From Anadara kagoshimensis (taxonomy: Eukaryota > Mollusca > Bivalvia > Arcoida > Arcidae), in contig CM037864.1 of assembly GCA_021292105.1 (NCBI GenBank), positions 47,690,094-47,754,093 of the forward strand: a stretch of 64,000 bases of DNA, in the 5' to 3' direction. The translations under genes were made by a program, and so were the position numbers. Positions 51,351-63,890 of this stretch are shown here, piece by piece. How positions within the stretch are numbered: the first letter of the stretch is position 1; each line of letters opens with the position of its first letter. The notes under the pieces are model-generated. The model searched no databases. It saw nothing but the letters and a program-made list of their open reading frames with translations, and was not told where the DNA came from.

Positions 51351-54300
51351 ATGGATCCGCTCAATATTTATTTTGTCCGTCTGTATAAAATGATCGTAGA
51401 CACCTGTCGAAGTGTTATGTGGGAAATGTTACTCCAGATGGTACAACCTCCAGATACAGTTATTAATCTTGTAAAAAAGATAATTAAAGAAGATTCTAAA
51501 ACAACTCAGAGGCTTAAGGAACTTGTAAAATTTTGGACAGAAATAAACACGACGACACCTATAGAAACTGACTTTGATATCACAATCCTTTTTATGCTCG
51601 TTCTTCATGTATTAGAAAAACAAACCCCCAAATCGCCTTCTAACTTCAACATTGAAGAAATTAAACCCACAATTATTAAGATCAGGAAAAAGAGAAATGA
51701 TTTGTCACACGCTGGCGATATATCAATGTCAGAGGAAAAGTACCTAACTGAATACATGGAAATAAGGAACCACGTAGACCTTCTAGAGAACAAAATTAAC
51801 TCAAATTACAAACCAGACTGTAACTGTAAATGGATTAGACGAAACAGCTCAAAATACTTAAACAGAATAGATAGAATACACAAGGAATATATTGATCCAC
51901 ATGCATCATTAGAGATAATGAAACTTATAAGACAGTGTAGAGAAGAATTAGCAATCTCTGAACAAGAAGAACAAGATGTGGAACAAGAAAAAGAAGAAAC
52001 AATGGATCGTACTGAACCAGAATTAGTTGATAGTGATACAAGTACAGAAGGTAATGTCAAAGATTTATAATATATACAGCAGTTCATTGGTCAATGTTTC
52101 ATTTACATTCAAACATTTTTAGTGTCGAATACATGTGCGTGGCCTCAGTTATTTTTATTTGGTATATATTGCCACTCCACATAGTGTTCACATGTCCAAC
52201 GTAATTTATTGACACCATTTTTTATGTCTAACTGAATTAATTATGAAAATCTAGACATTTCAGCATAACTTTTTACGCGTTTACCTAGTGCTTTTGGTAC
52301 TGAAGATTTAGGGCCATTTTAGACTTTGTGGAATTTTGTTTTATTTTACAAGCATTTGTTAATAAGTTTAAGAATTGTAATATTTCTTGTTTGTAAATTT
52401 TAATTGAAAGGCGAGGTCGAAAGTGATAATCAGAGTGATGAATATGAAAAAGAAAACGCTGACGAAACATTACAAAAAATGGATGATATCCTTGGACAGG
52501 CGGATGAAAACGAGGACGATCTGTTCGAACAAGTAAAATATATATTGTATTACATTTCGCTTTTCAAATAGACATACGGTATGCGTTAATTTACACTTAA
52601 TTTCTTTCCCCAAGCAATTGAAAAACTATCAAAATCACAAGGTGATTAAAACCCTGTCACTTATATTTTCGTTTGGTTTTATTGGGTTTTATTAGTTCAC
52701 TTAGGCAAAGCTCATTGCATAACACAGCATGTGCATTTGTGTACGTTTGAGCGTACGGTTGTTCGTCATGAAACAACCTTTATTATCTAAAAATAAAGAC
52801 TTTTATGTTATGATGTTTGTGTCATCTTTATATATGTATGTAGCACTGAATGCTTTGTTACAGCAGTGACAACTGAGTGAGGTGTATTAGATAAAAGTCA
52901 CAATGTATGATTATAACTTGCAATAGTAAGTAAAGTAAAGTTCTTGAAACTGACAAATTAAGTGAACTTCCGCCAGGAAAGCGAGGCCAGATGATCCGGA
53001 AGGGCAAGTGTAATCGAAATTGAATAAAAAGAATATAGAGCTATGGGTCGTCAAATATTTCCAGGGCAATCCTAGACACACAGGCATCAAACTTGTCAGC
53101 AATACAATACTGTTATGACAGACATAAACCTACAAAAATGACAATGTTACCATGCCGGCCACATATTGTACTTCTAATATTATATAATATCCACGGTGTG
53201 TTGCTTTAGATGATCCTTTAATACATTCAGTTAATGCATTATTTTTTTTAATTGATAAAGGTACAGAAACAGAAAGCAGAGACAGATAGACAGCAAGCAG
53301 AGACAGATAGACAGCAAACGGAGATTAAAGAATTGAAGTCACTTGTTAACATTCAGAATCAGGCGGTAAGTAATAACAGCATAATGTACACAATAATACA
53401 TATTATATGTATAATGTAGACTTTAATTTCATATGGGTTTTCTTGTATTTTACCTGCTTTAGTGGATTAATGACTAAAGAGAGCGTACCTGTGGATTTTT
53501 GTTTTAGACCAAGCTTTGAATATTACTCGCATCAAATCAAAATTTTGGTTTTATATTTTAGAGGATTATCTTTTATCTTTTTTTTAAATTTATTTTTGTA
53601 ATTATTTTCACAAAACATCACTGTAACATGCAAACGTTAATCCTCTGAGAAGACATTGGAAATGGTTATCAACGAAAGAAACCTCATATAGTTGTAAGCT
53701 TTCAATGAAAATTTCCGATATCACACTATACGTAATAAGATTAACATTTAAACATTTTTCTTATAAAATAAAAACGTCCATTTAGGAACAAAATACTAGT
53801 TTCCGCCATACCTCCTTCTAGTAGATTGGGTGATGCTTATATTTATCATATATATCTATATTCTTGACCAAAGGTATACTCCCTCATATTTCCTTAGTTA
53901 CATTTGGTTAAATATATTTTGGTCATTTGGATATTTGATTATATTTTTAACCCCTTGAAATATGTTAGTTTCACAATTTCGTATTCCGTAACGGTCGTCT
54001 AGTGCAGCAAAATAAATACGTGTATATTATAGAATCATTTCAGTTTCTTTTCGTAGAATGACAGTTATAATGTGCATTTATATATTTCACAAATAGGCAC
54101 AGAAAGCAGAGTTAGGTTCTGATGGTTTGAAGAAAAATTCTCAAGAAACGGAGACAGAGACAGGCGAAATTGAAGAATCTGATTTGACTGAAGATCAAAA
54201 GAGACAATTTAACGAAGTGCTAATTGCTACTAAAAACGATATTGCTAAGTGTGAGAAACAACAAATAGAAGAGATGGATTTTCATTTGAAGAAGTATAAG

Positions 54301-54789
54301 CATCAGGTTCAGATTGAAGAGAAGAGTAAAACAGATAAAATGAAAAAAATTGAAGAAAGTTACGAATTGATGTTTGCAAGAGAAAAAGCTTTGTTTGAAG
54401 ATAAACTATCGGTACAGCGCAGAGAGATCGAAAGAGAAAAAGAAAAGTTAGAATTTCAATTGAAACGTGATATTGCTGCAAAAGTAGAGAGTGAAGATAA
54501 GGAAAAAGAAATTAATGACATGAAAAGAGCATTAGAATTGAAAAAGAAAGATTCAATTGACAAAATTGAGTCAGATTATAAAAATGTTTGCGATGAACTA
54601 GATAAAGATAAACGTGATGTCCTAAAAGCTATAGAAAGAGATTATAAGCTTTTAATAGCTAATGTGGAACAAGAATTAGAAGAAAATAAATCATATTCTT
54701 TGAGGAAGTTAAAAGAAAATGTGGATAAAATTAAATGCAAAAGTAACGACAAAATTAAAAAGTTAAAGACAAATTACAAAAACTTGTGA
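51351..54789 (+). CDS. Type B DZIP3-like HEPN gene, copy B2
   Basis: Inferred exons are 51351-52050 (700 nt), 52411-52532 (122 nt), 53261-53365 (105 nt) and 54097-54789 (693 nt). They join in phase to 539 codons, with GT donors and AG acceptors matching B1. Exon 1 is the DZIP3-like HEPN domain with ETDFDI and the complete motif RNDLSH at about residues 114-119. Exon 2 is acidic (VESDNQSDEYEKE). Exon 3 has a tandem QAETDRQ-type heptad. Exon 4 is a 230-residue Lys/Glu-rich coiled coil. The ATG used in B1 is present at 51294 but codon 7 is TAG, so I start at the next in-frame ATG (51351). A start from an upstream exon through the acceptor near 51333 is also possible. No signal or membrane segment is seen. 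A cytosolic, self-associating HEPN ribonuclease-type protein is the inference. Any immune role is suggested only by the wider expansion of this family in molluscs. Confidence 0.78.
52920..53130 (-). mobile_element. RT-P 3' end in B2 intron 2, reverse
   Basis: 'ccgccaggaaagcgaggcca' and 'gatgatccggaagggcaag' followed by the reversed RT tail ('tttccagggcaatcctagac'). It is not at the same site as the B1 intron 2 insertions. Confidence 0.7.
53873..54020 (+). mobile_element. Decayed Penelope-type terminal segment with ribozyme remnant, in B2 intron 3
   Basis: 'aaggtatactccctcat' and 'aaatatattttggtcatttg' match the segment before the ribozyme at 35825. Only the 3' half of the hammerhead survives, 'attccgtaacggtcgtctag' near 53984-54003. 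The ctgatga box is gone and the gaa core is changed to gta, so it cannot cleave. Confidence 0.6.
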
Positions 54790-54860
54790 GTTCCAGTTTA
54801 GTTATTTTAGTCAGATATCCACTTGGAAAAAGATGACATTGTTAGAAGATGTTTAAATCT

Positions 54861-55775
54861 ATCCTGAATCAACTGGTAAATAATCGAAAAAAGACTTTAG
54901 AATGGATGCCACACTGGAATCTGACTGAATAGTAAATAGTCGAAACGACTTTAGGATGGATGCTACATTGTAATCTGACTGCAACACATTATTCAAACGT
55001 CGCGGAGTGAAAAATTACTTTTTGTTATATATTCGGCAAAGAATGCCAAATTATAAGATGGAACAATATTGGACACTGTAATCCACATTTCACAAACTAA
55101 CCACATTCCTGTACTTAATGAACTGGAATACCTTTAAAAATATTATGTTCGTGTTTTTTAATCATATTTTTTTAAACATTTCACATACATATATGTATTA
55201 TATAATTCGTATTTTACATTACGTTTTTATAATAACACTGGCTATGTAATTTACTATGAAATATACAGCGTTGTTTATGTGTTTATATTTTTAAAAAACT
55301 TTACATTCAGTGTTAGTACGTTTGTTATGTTATAAATTGGTGGTATTTCGGAACAAAAAATTAAAACATTTATAATATGACAACTATAAATCTTTGGAAA
55401 TTTATTCAGAAAATTCAAACATTTATAATATGACTTTAATGTCTTTCCTAAAAAGTGCAAGACTATAAAAACCAATCATGAATATTACTGCAGGATAGGG
55501 ACAATCTCATCCAAGCTTGGTTTGCAAAGTCTCTGACAGAAATATTTAGTAAAATCTTACTTTGTTATACATTGCTCAACATTAAAATAAATATGATCAT
55601 CTTTAAAAAGTATCATAGTTTTGTTGTTGATACAACAGATTTTGTATGGTTTGATAATTTAGCGACCAAGACATCTATTCAGGCAAGTTCCTCGGATCTC
55701 TTGTACGGATGTATGTGTGGGGTATATGGGGTTTTAAAAGTAAGATGAAACCAATTTTCATCGACAAAACTAGTT
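54861..55775. other. Downstream flank of B2, nothing recognised
   Basis: AT-rich. There is a tandem-like echo of 'cgactttaggatggatgc' near 54892 and 54945, just after the B2 stop. No gene is seen. Confidence 0.5.
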
Positions 55776-55779
55776 CAAT

Positions 55780-55990
55780 CAAAACAAACATACTAATCCA
55801 TGTCTGAATCACAATCCAGAAGCAATGTAAAAACTAAAAAAGTGACAAGTAAGGTTAGACACGTGAACTTCCACTAGGGAAGTGAGGCCGGGTGCTCCAG
55901 AAGGTCAAGCACATCCTGTTAAGTTAGCTACACCCGCCACATGTGTAATCAAAATTATGTGAAAGGAACATAGAACTCTTAGTATCCTAT
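55780..55990 (-). mobile_element. RT-P 3' end, reverse, well preserved
   Basis: 'ttccactagggaagtgaggc', 'cgggtgctccagaaggtcaa' and 'acacccgccacatgtgtaat' are present in order. It is one of the least decayed 3' ends. Confidence 0.8.
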
Positions 55991-56539
55991 TGCATACTGA
56001 CTGATCAATAACACTGAAGCAAATTGATGATAGACCATTCTTGAAGTTTCAAGGGGTTTGGTGGTTTTCTATCTACTCTGTATCGGTCAGACAATGTTAT
56101 TTAACTAGTTTCCTTGAAGCAAGGTTATTCGCAACAGTATATTATCCAACTTACATTAAACAATAATACTAATGAACAGAAAAGTAACATGTAATCTTTA
56201 TTTTTCTGAATTTCATGGATGTCGACGTATCAATGTATGGTGAAATAATGTATATTTAACTTTTTTTAAATTGAATTATTTATGGACCATTGTAAAAAGT
56301 GTGTTGGTTGGGTCTTCGAATGGTACTGTAACCATATCATTAGGTATTTGTTTAAGCGATTGTCATAATCAGGGGTTCCAATATGTTGTCTTTACTTGCT
56401 TTTTAAAAAAAACTCTTTTATCAGTCATCCTTTGCCATAAACTTTTCACTTAAACAAAATGTCATCAGAACTGGGACACTTAAAATGAAACACGGAAGTA
56501 GCAATAATCTTTCTCTTTCGTGTTTGAAAAGTTTGTTTA

Positions 56540-57070
56540 CCTTGTCTACAATTTAAGATTACAGAGGCCTTAAATTGTAAAACATTTAAACAGTTTCTTG
56601 TCAATTATGACGTCTCCGTATCCAACTTTATCCTGGATATATTTAAGTTTAAAGTTCTTTTCATTCTCAACTTTGATTCCACACATGTACAGTGTACTGT
56701 AAACAGCCATCGATTTCATGATCATTCCTAACTAAGAATTCCCTTAACTTTAATCTGGCAAAAATTAAAACCTTAATAATTTATTTTATATTTTAAGATA
56801 TTCGGGAATTTACAGGGTCGTTTCGAAAATTACGTCATGCTTACAATATTAACATAAAGTTTTATCACAAATGTTTCCACGTAAGTTATCTTACAAAAGA
56901 TCGCCAAAATTTGCTAAATTAAAATGAAGGGAAATCTTTGTTAAGGAATTATTGTGAAACCGAGGCCTTGAGGTGCTTACATTTTCGGAGCATCTGACTC
57001 CACTTTTCTGGTTGAGGTCCACGTGTTTATTTGAATCTATCAGTTTTTACTATGATTTTTTTATTATGCT
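56540..57070 (+). mobile_element. RT-P tail and 3' end split by other sequence
   Basis: The decayed RT tail (near 56608-56655, 'gacgtctccgtatcc') and the 3' end (near 56970-57050, 'tggttgaggtccacgtgttt') flank about 270 bp of unrelated sequence, probably a later insertion. Confidence 0.55.
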
Positions 57071-59630
57071 TTAAACATTTATCCTCAAGTGCTCTAACTT
57101 TGTGGTAGCGTCAAGTTCGTGGCATTTTGTTTATACCGGATATTAATCATAGGAAGCACATCACTGCACATGTTCAAAGTAAAAAAGGCGCCATAAGTGT
57201 TTAACTTTCCATTTTTGTTAGAACAATTTTAAAATATGTTTGAAAATTACGAAAATATGTAAAAATATCGGAAATATCAATTTTTAGACAAATTTTACTA
57301 TTCCAAAATTATTCTTAAACTATCTCATTATTTTTTCATTACATGTAAAATACATCAAGATGTAAACTATGTCGTCTGCAAGTAGAGTCTCTGACTTATT
57401 TATCCGATCCTAGTTTGAAACATTTAGTACCAGGTAAATATATTTTTAATGAAATCAAAAAACGTGTGACACTTACGCCATTTTCAGTAAAATATATGCA
57501 TTTTTCACTATATAATATGATGTAAAAACGAGGTCAATTGCTCATGTCATACCGGAAGTGTATGATAGTTTTTTCTTGTTATAAATTTTATTTTTTAACT
57601 AATTCTGTTGTTAATCTAAACTAGACTACTTAAAATATTTTTTTAGAGAAAATCAGTTTTTTAGACTTAATCACGTAAAATCACGTGATCCGGGAGACCT
57701 CCCACGAACTTTCACACATTCTTCAAAATAGCACCCACTGGAGGGTATTGTTTACAAACGATGTTTACCGGTATTTAACGAAAATAACCAAGGTTATTTC
57801 CAGTTTGGAAACTGATTTGACAAGAAATTTGAAGTAAGACTCAAAAGTTTATTGTTTGTTGACGATTGCCAATTAATTTTTTTACACAAACTGTTAGTAC
57901 CACGAACTTAGGACACACGAGGATACTAGTAGGTTTGTTTTTGTTTAGAAATTATTTTTTCAACTTTTGCATATTTTCAATAACAATATGGAACGGTATT
58001 ATGGAATGTTGGCATAATATTGACAAGGATGAAATACTAATTATATCGGGATGAAATTGGGAATACCTTAATATATTTAAAATGTACTTCTTTAACTTAT
58101 GATCAAAATAAATATTTAATATTCTAGAAATCTAAATGAAATCTTGCAATTTATTTGCTTTAAAAAGATTTCTGTTTTAAACAACTTATGTAAATTTATT
58201 AGTATCATCAAGGAAGGAGTCGTCCTCCTAGTTAAATTACAAATTGCATCTACAACTCACGTTTATTATGCAATGTATAATATAAAGTATTACTGTATTT
58301 CCATAAATTGAGTGCATATAGTTTTTATTATTTATTTCTTTTATTTTAAAATGTTTCCATTAAACTATCAATAAAATGCATTTAAAATACACTGTCTTAA
58401 CCAAATCATATTTTTAATTAAAAACATTATTGTTCCGTTCTCCTGTACATAGAGAAATTTTGCGAAAAATTTGGAAATTTGATCCAATTTATACAACAAT
58501 TGGGCCTCAATCAATGTTACATCAGGGCATTTAGGGTCCGGAAGGTCATTGTTATTCAGGTTTATTCCAGGTGTGATCATTATGAATATTTCAATTATGA
58601 CATAACGTGTATAGTTCTTACAAGTAAGAAGGTACAGAAGGGATAATTTTGACAAAGTTATATTTGTTGTTTTGTTAAAAAGTTTAAAACATAGTACTGT
58701 CGTGAAAAAACAATTTACCAAACCATGTATTGCTAAATTAAATGGTAGAAAATAATATTTTCATAAATATATGAAAAAGACAATCAGTAATTAAAATTTA
58801 ATAAAGTTTTACCCGATCGTTTTATCATTTCGGATTGAGATAAACTATAGTCTTACAGACCCTACCGTCGCTATGAGGGGGTACATTCTAGCGGTTGTAT
58901 GTAACTGGATCATTTGCTGTTAAATCTGGGTTTTAATAAACTGCTGATTATCACTCACAATATTCCCGTTTCGTGGTAATAATCCACATGTGGTCATTTG
59001 CACACAACACTGTACGAATTATCTCCCTTTCACGAAAGTGAAATCTAATCGATAAACAGTTTTAAAATATGTCACAATTGCCTCAACATCAAAATACGTT
59101 ATCATACCCTTCAGAATAAATTGAAATTACCGTAAATTTCATGAAGAATTAATTAAATCCACCTGCCATAATTGCTGTTTATTTCATAAAAAGTTATGAT
59201 TTTACATCGTAGGACGCAAACTTCTCGGACTAATTTTTATTGTAAACACGAGATCAGTTCGCCAAATTGCAGAAATTATTGGATGCATCCCGTAGCAATA
59301 TTTTACTAGATTCCGAAATGTATTCCGAAAATTTATTCCAATTGTGCATATGTAACCAAATGCATTACCCGTCTCAGAATACATATCTCACGATAAAACA
59401 GATATATTTCTTCACGCTCATTTACCAGGCGCACTATTTCCATGCGTACTTATATCTTATAATTTCATAGCAAAGAAGCCAGATATCTTGGAAGAAAGCG
59501 ATAGCAAAGTACGCGTTCACTGTCGTGAAACGCCGTACAAAAATTGCTCTATGTAGAGAATCAAGTTCAATTTTTCGTGAACGAAAAATATTTTTTTCTA
59601 TTAGATTTTTCTATTCTTTCCAACAATAGG
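57071..59630. other. AT-rich spacer, no gene supported
   Basis: Only short frames occur. The longest (58368-58721, minus) has Cys/Ile/Leu-rich composition with no motif I recognise. Confidence 0.5.
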
Positions 59631-60609
59631 GGAGTTCTCGAGTCTTTCAGTATCAATCATAACTTGTATTGGATTCCTAAACTCCATAAAAATCCATAAA
59701 AGGAAAGATATATAGCAGGCTCGTCTAAATGTACTACAAAATCATTATCGGTAACTCTAACACAAATTTTGACAATCGTCAAAGATGGTCTTCAGTCTTA
59801 TTAAAAAAAGTATATTCTTCATCTGGAATCAACCGTGGGCAAATGTGGATTCTCAAAAATTCTTAAGAATTACTTGAACATCTTGCTTTTAATACTTTAT
59901 CTCATGTAAAAAGTATAAAAACATTTGATTTTTCTACACTATACACCACTATCCCTCATTCTGAATTGAAAAAAAAAGTCTAAAAGAAATTATTCACTTT
60001 TCATTTTTTTACAAAAACGGTAAACCAAGATACAAATATCTGGTGCTGAACAGGGATTCAGGTTATTTTGCCAAGCATCATACGGATTCCAAACAAAAAT
60101 ATACTGAAAATACAATCAACAAATTGTTGGAGTTTTTGATAGATAACATATTTGTTGTGTTTGGTTATATAGCTTTTCAACAAACAATTGGTATACCAAT
60201 GGTTACAAACTGTGACCATTGCTTGCTAATTTGTTTCGTTGTTCTTATGAAGCAAAATTTATGCAGACCCTTGTTAAATCTGGAGAGAAGATTGTCGCCA
60301 AATCATTCAACTAAACATACAGATATATAGATGACGTTTTATCTCTTAAAAATCCTAAATTTGGAGACTATGTGAATGTCATTTATCCTAGTGAGCTTGA
60401 AATAAAAGATTCCTCAAGTTCTGTTTCATATTTAGACTTATACCGGAATTACGCACACGAAAGGCTACATTTGAACCTTTATGACAAACGTGATGACTTC
60501 AATTTTTCTATTGTCAACTTTCCTTTTTTATGCAGCAATATACCTGCTTCTCCTGCTTATGGTGTATTTGTTTTCCAATTAATACGCTATGGAAGAGCCT
60601 GTTCCCATT
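59630..60609 (+). pseudogene. RT-P reverse transcriptase, 5' part, before a TIR insertion
   Basis: From 59660 decayed frames read YWIPKLHKNP, then DFSTLYTTIPHSEL across a frameshift, then LNRDSGYFAKHHTDSKQKYTEN, the GIPMVTNC block (the usual GIPMGTNC altered) and FGDYVNVIYPSELEIKDSSS. The open part then runs through LYDKRDDFNF to RYGRACSH, where it is cut by the inverted-repeat element at 60610. The frame resumes at 62583. This is the longest RT-P copy in the window and shows the N-terminal palm motifs missing from 40710. Multiple stops make it non-functional. Confidence 0.82.
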
Positions 60610-62582
60610 AGACATTTCTAACCTTCGGTCGGAGTAGGATTCGGAGTTAGAGTTGTACTTTAAAGGGGTCATCTCAAAATTCTTTTTGTCTTGAACATTT
60701 CACGTCTATAGTTCTACGAAGTTTTATCGCAAAACGTTTTGATAACCTGTAAAATGGCGAGGCAATGCGATATGCCACAGAAAGCTTCATAAGAGAAAAA
60801 CATTGATAATAAACTCCCTAAATATCATATGCTGAGATGGCATCGAAAATATATAAGAACTTATATAAAACACGTGAATGTTTGCTTATACATTGACTTG
60901 TATATGTAGCGAAGCGCTTTCATTTTAGGAGAGTACATGAGCTGAAATGGCTGTAATAAATTAGAATTAAACAATCAAACACACTTATTGATGTTCAAAT
61001 TGTAATCCAAAAACCAAAGTTAAAACTTTGAAAACTGATAAATCCAGTAAAGCACTTGCACTTTCACCAGAGAATTCAAAGGGAGACCGGGTACTCCGAA
61101 AATGTAGTGCCTCCTGTTTATTTAGCTACAAATGTCACGTATAAAATCAAAATCGAAAACAAAATTATTTAAAAAGAAACTAAAGGCAATTGTGAACCAA
61201 CCAAAATTTTATTTGCACCATAATTTAATCTGAATCAGAATCGTGAATCTCTAGAGCCTTCGATGTTTTCGAAACCCTTTTAATTAGAAATATTGTTACC
61301 TTAAGTATTACTCCTAACAAGATCTCTTTGCTTGTTTCGATTCCTCCTTGGTGGTTCCGACTCGCTGACGCTGTTTTTGGTAGTCAAGTTTAATGCATTA
61401 ATATTCACCTTTAATGTTTAGAGACGGACGTTTTCACAAATAACTTTTATACCTTTTTAATTTTTGCAACCAGCTTACATTTATATTTTGTTTTGAAAAC
61501 AAAAAGCGCATCTAAATTATTTTAAGTTTTATATTTACTTTTTACGTTATTCTCCTACATAGAGAAAATTTTAGATTTTTTATTTAAATCAGTTGTAGTA
61601 TGTTCCCTTGGTGACCCATAAGGTAAACGATTTCAATGTAAATAACTTTTTTCACACTAGTTATTGGCATTGGTTTAGACAAAATTATGAAGAAGAAATT
61701 TCCGTTCCAGATGACGTGAAGTATGTAGTTTTGAAGTATAGAATCACACTATTTGAAAGTGGATTAAGTCTATGATACAGGCGTGAATATCAATTTGTAG
61801 AACATGAGGTCCATAACGGGTGTTTTGGTTCTTAGTCTACTCGCAATATTTGTATATTTGCTGATTGTTTTCTCTATTTACAGAAATTATTGTAATTGTT
61901 TAAAAATTTTTTTGTATTTTGCCGTGTTAGTATTTTTGATTTTAAACACAAATATTATGGTTATTTTATGAGAAATCAAATGAAAATATAGCAATTTTAG
62001 AGTTAAGGACTGTCTCTAAGTATAAATGGGGAACAATAGTTGTTGTCTTTTCTGTTGTGAATTGGCGCGTATCCCGGTTTTTCTTTTCTTTCTAAATTGT
62101 TCGAAGTTAATATTGCGGCAATTGAAAATGAAATTGACGTTATGCGCAATATAATGTGGGACACTTACGCAGGGAATGTGCAACGACCATCAGATACAGA
62201 TAATGAATGGAAAAGCATGTGGGGCAACTGGCCATATTAATATTATTATTACTTGTGTATTTTACAACCGATGTCACAACTTATAATTTAATTCAAAAGG
62301 TTTGAAATGAAGACATCGATTTGGAATTTATTGTCAGATCCACAAATAATTCGTAACAATAAAATGTACAATAGAACAAATTTAAGACACACTGAGCGTG
62401 ATGATAAAATGTTATTTTTTCATTCTAGAAAATCTGATAAGGCATTGCAATTATGGCATGTAATGGTTTTTTTAAGAAAGTTCGTAGAACTATAGGCGTG
62501 AAATGTCCTTAAGACAAAAAAAATTTTGAGATGACCCCCTTTGAAGTACAACTCTAACTCCGACCAAAGGTAAGAAATGTCT
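60610..62582. mobile_element. ~1.97-kb element with terminal inverted repeats
   Basis: The left end 'agacatttctaaccttcggt' and the reverse complement of the right end 'agacatttcttacctttggt' match. Pairing continues for about 70 bp through 'gagttagagttgtact' and 'ggggtcatctcaaaatt' to 'tttttgtctt'. The left repeat has an extra ~13 bp duplicated around 'ggagt'. The flanks are att on the left and act on the right, and removing the element plus one flank restores the retroelement text seen at 41031. This suggests a 3-bp target duplication with one change, though a TA target cannot be excluded. No transposase frame is seen inside, so it looks non-autonomous. It contains a nested RT-P 3' end. Confidence 0.85.
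60985..61135 (-). mobile_element. RT-P 3' end nested in the TIR element
   Basis: 'aaccaaagttaaaactttg', 'tcaccagagaattcaaaggg' and 'agaccgggtactccgaaaat' follow the reversed 3'-end order. It is more decayed than most copies. Confidence 0.6.
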
Positions 62583-62960
62583 ACTACAGGGACTTTGTAG
62601 TAGATTGTTGCAAATCAATTGTTGACTCAGGGATATTGCAAGCCTAAGCTTATCAAGGTCCTCAAAAAGTTTTATGGCCGTCATCACAGTATTGTTGATA
62701 AGCTTAAGTTTGACGTCTCTGTGTCCAGGATTGCCCTGGATATATTTGACGTCCCATAGTTCCATGTTCCTTTCACACAATTTTGATTACACACTTGGCG
62801 GGTGTAGCTAAACCGGAGGCTCTTACCCTTCCGGAGCACCCGGCCTCACTTCCCTAGTGGAAGTTCACGTGTCTAACCTAACTTGTCAGTTCCAAAGTGT
62901 TTACTTTGCTTCAGAAATTGTGATTCAGACATGGATTAGTATGTTTGTCTTTGGTCAGTA
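62583..62960 (+). mobile_element. RT-P reverse transcriptase end and 3' end, after the TIR insertion
   Basis: The text resumes with 'actacagggactttgtag', then the codons for SQGY-like, FYGRHHSIVDK and ALDIFDVP, then the 3' end through 'ggagcacccggcctcacttc' to 'attcagacatggattagta'. It completes the copy started at 59630. Confidence 0.85.
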
Positions 62961-63700
62961 TATTTTGTATTAAGTTTTGAAAAAAAAATGTGAGTTTGTT
63001 GGAAATGCTACTTTATTCTTCGATTTTCCATGTGCACTGAATTTGTGAAAACACAGTAATGTTCTTTGTATAGTTAGTGTAAAATTTATGAGAACAAAGG
63101 CCTTGAACTTGATCTACCCAATTCACCAGTTTACCTACTCTGTCACGATGCCAATAAATCTAACTTAAGATTGTATTATTTTACATTTGTATATACGTGA
63201 TTGGTATAACAATATTTTATGTTAATGATATGATGATGTATTTGTTTATTTCAATAATTTGTATTTTGTGTTTAATGATCATGCATTTGTCATTGTTATA
63301 TGATGTTAATATTAATTTTTTAAGTTGTTTCTTTTTTTTCTTTCATTATCTATGTAAAAAGTATATTGGTATGCAGATAAGCCACATAGTACAAATGTAG
63401 TAGAAATTGTATATTTTTATTAAATTTGTAATTTCTTATTTTTTGTTAATTTCAAGTACCGAAATTGTGTGGTCATAAACAAAATATCCTCATTCTATGT
63501 CAGCTGAAAGTGATGGGGTATAAGACTGTACATTGTATATGCTATTATTTTATTGAAGCATTTATAAATGGTTAAGGATAACAAGTAAAAAAAATATATA
63601 ACAAATCTGTAAACACAATACACACAAAACAATATATATCTAAACTCAAACAATAACAACATAATAGGCCAACAAGATTGACATGTCTGTTTGACCTTTC
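62961..63700. other. AT-rich stretch, nothing recognised
   Basis: Low-complexity T-rich sequence with short frames only. Confidence 0.5.
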
Positions 63701-63734
63701 ATTCAGAATACTCATATAATAAGGGTCCAACAGA

Positions 63735-63890
63735 TACATTGGTCGTGTTAGGACTCACAGTTAATACATAAACAATGCATGTTTCCCATGGTAGTGTTGG
63801 GATTCACAGTAAATACATAAACAACAAATGTTTCCCATGATAGTGTTAGGGTTCGCATTTAATACATAAATGTGCATGCTACCCATGATG
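63735..63890. repeat. ~48-bp tandem repeat, three units
   Basis: 'gtgttaggactcacag', 'gtgttgggattcacag' and 'gtgttagggttcgcat' start units near 63747, 63794 and 63843. Each is followed by 'aatacataaa' and a 'cccatga'-like block. Confidence 0.8.

Noticed and set aside
58368-58721. 117-residue minus-strand frame
   Set aside because: No recognised motif and no splice or neighbour support. It could be chance in AT-rich sequence.
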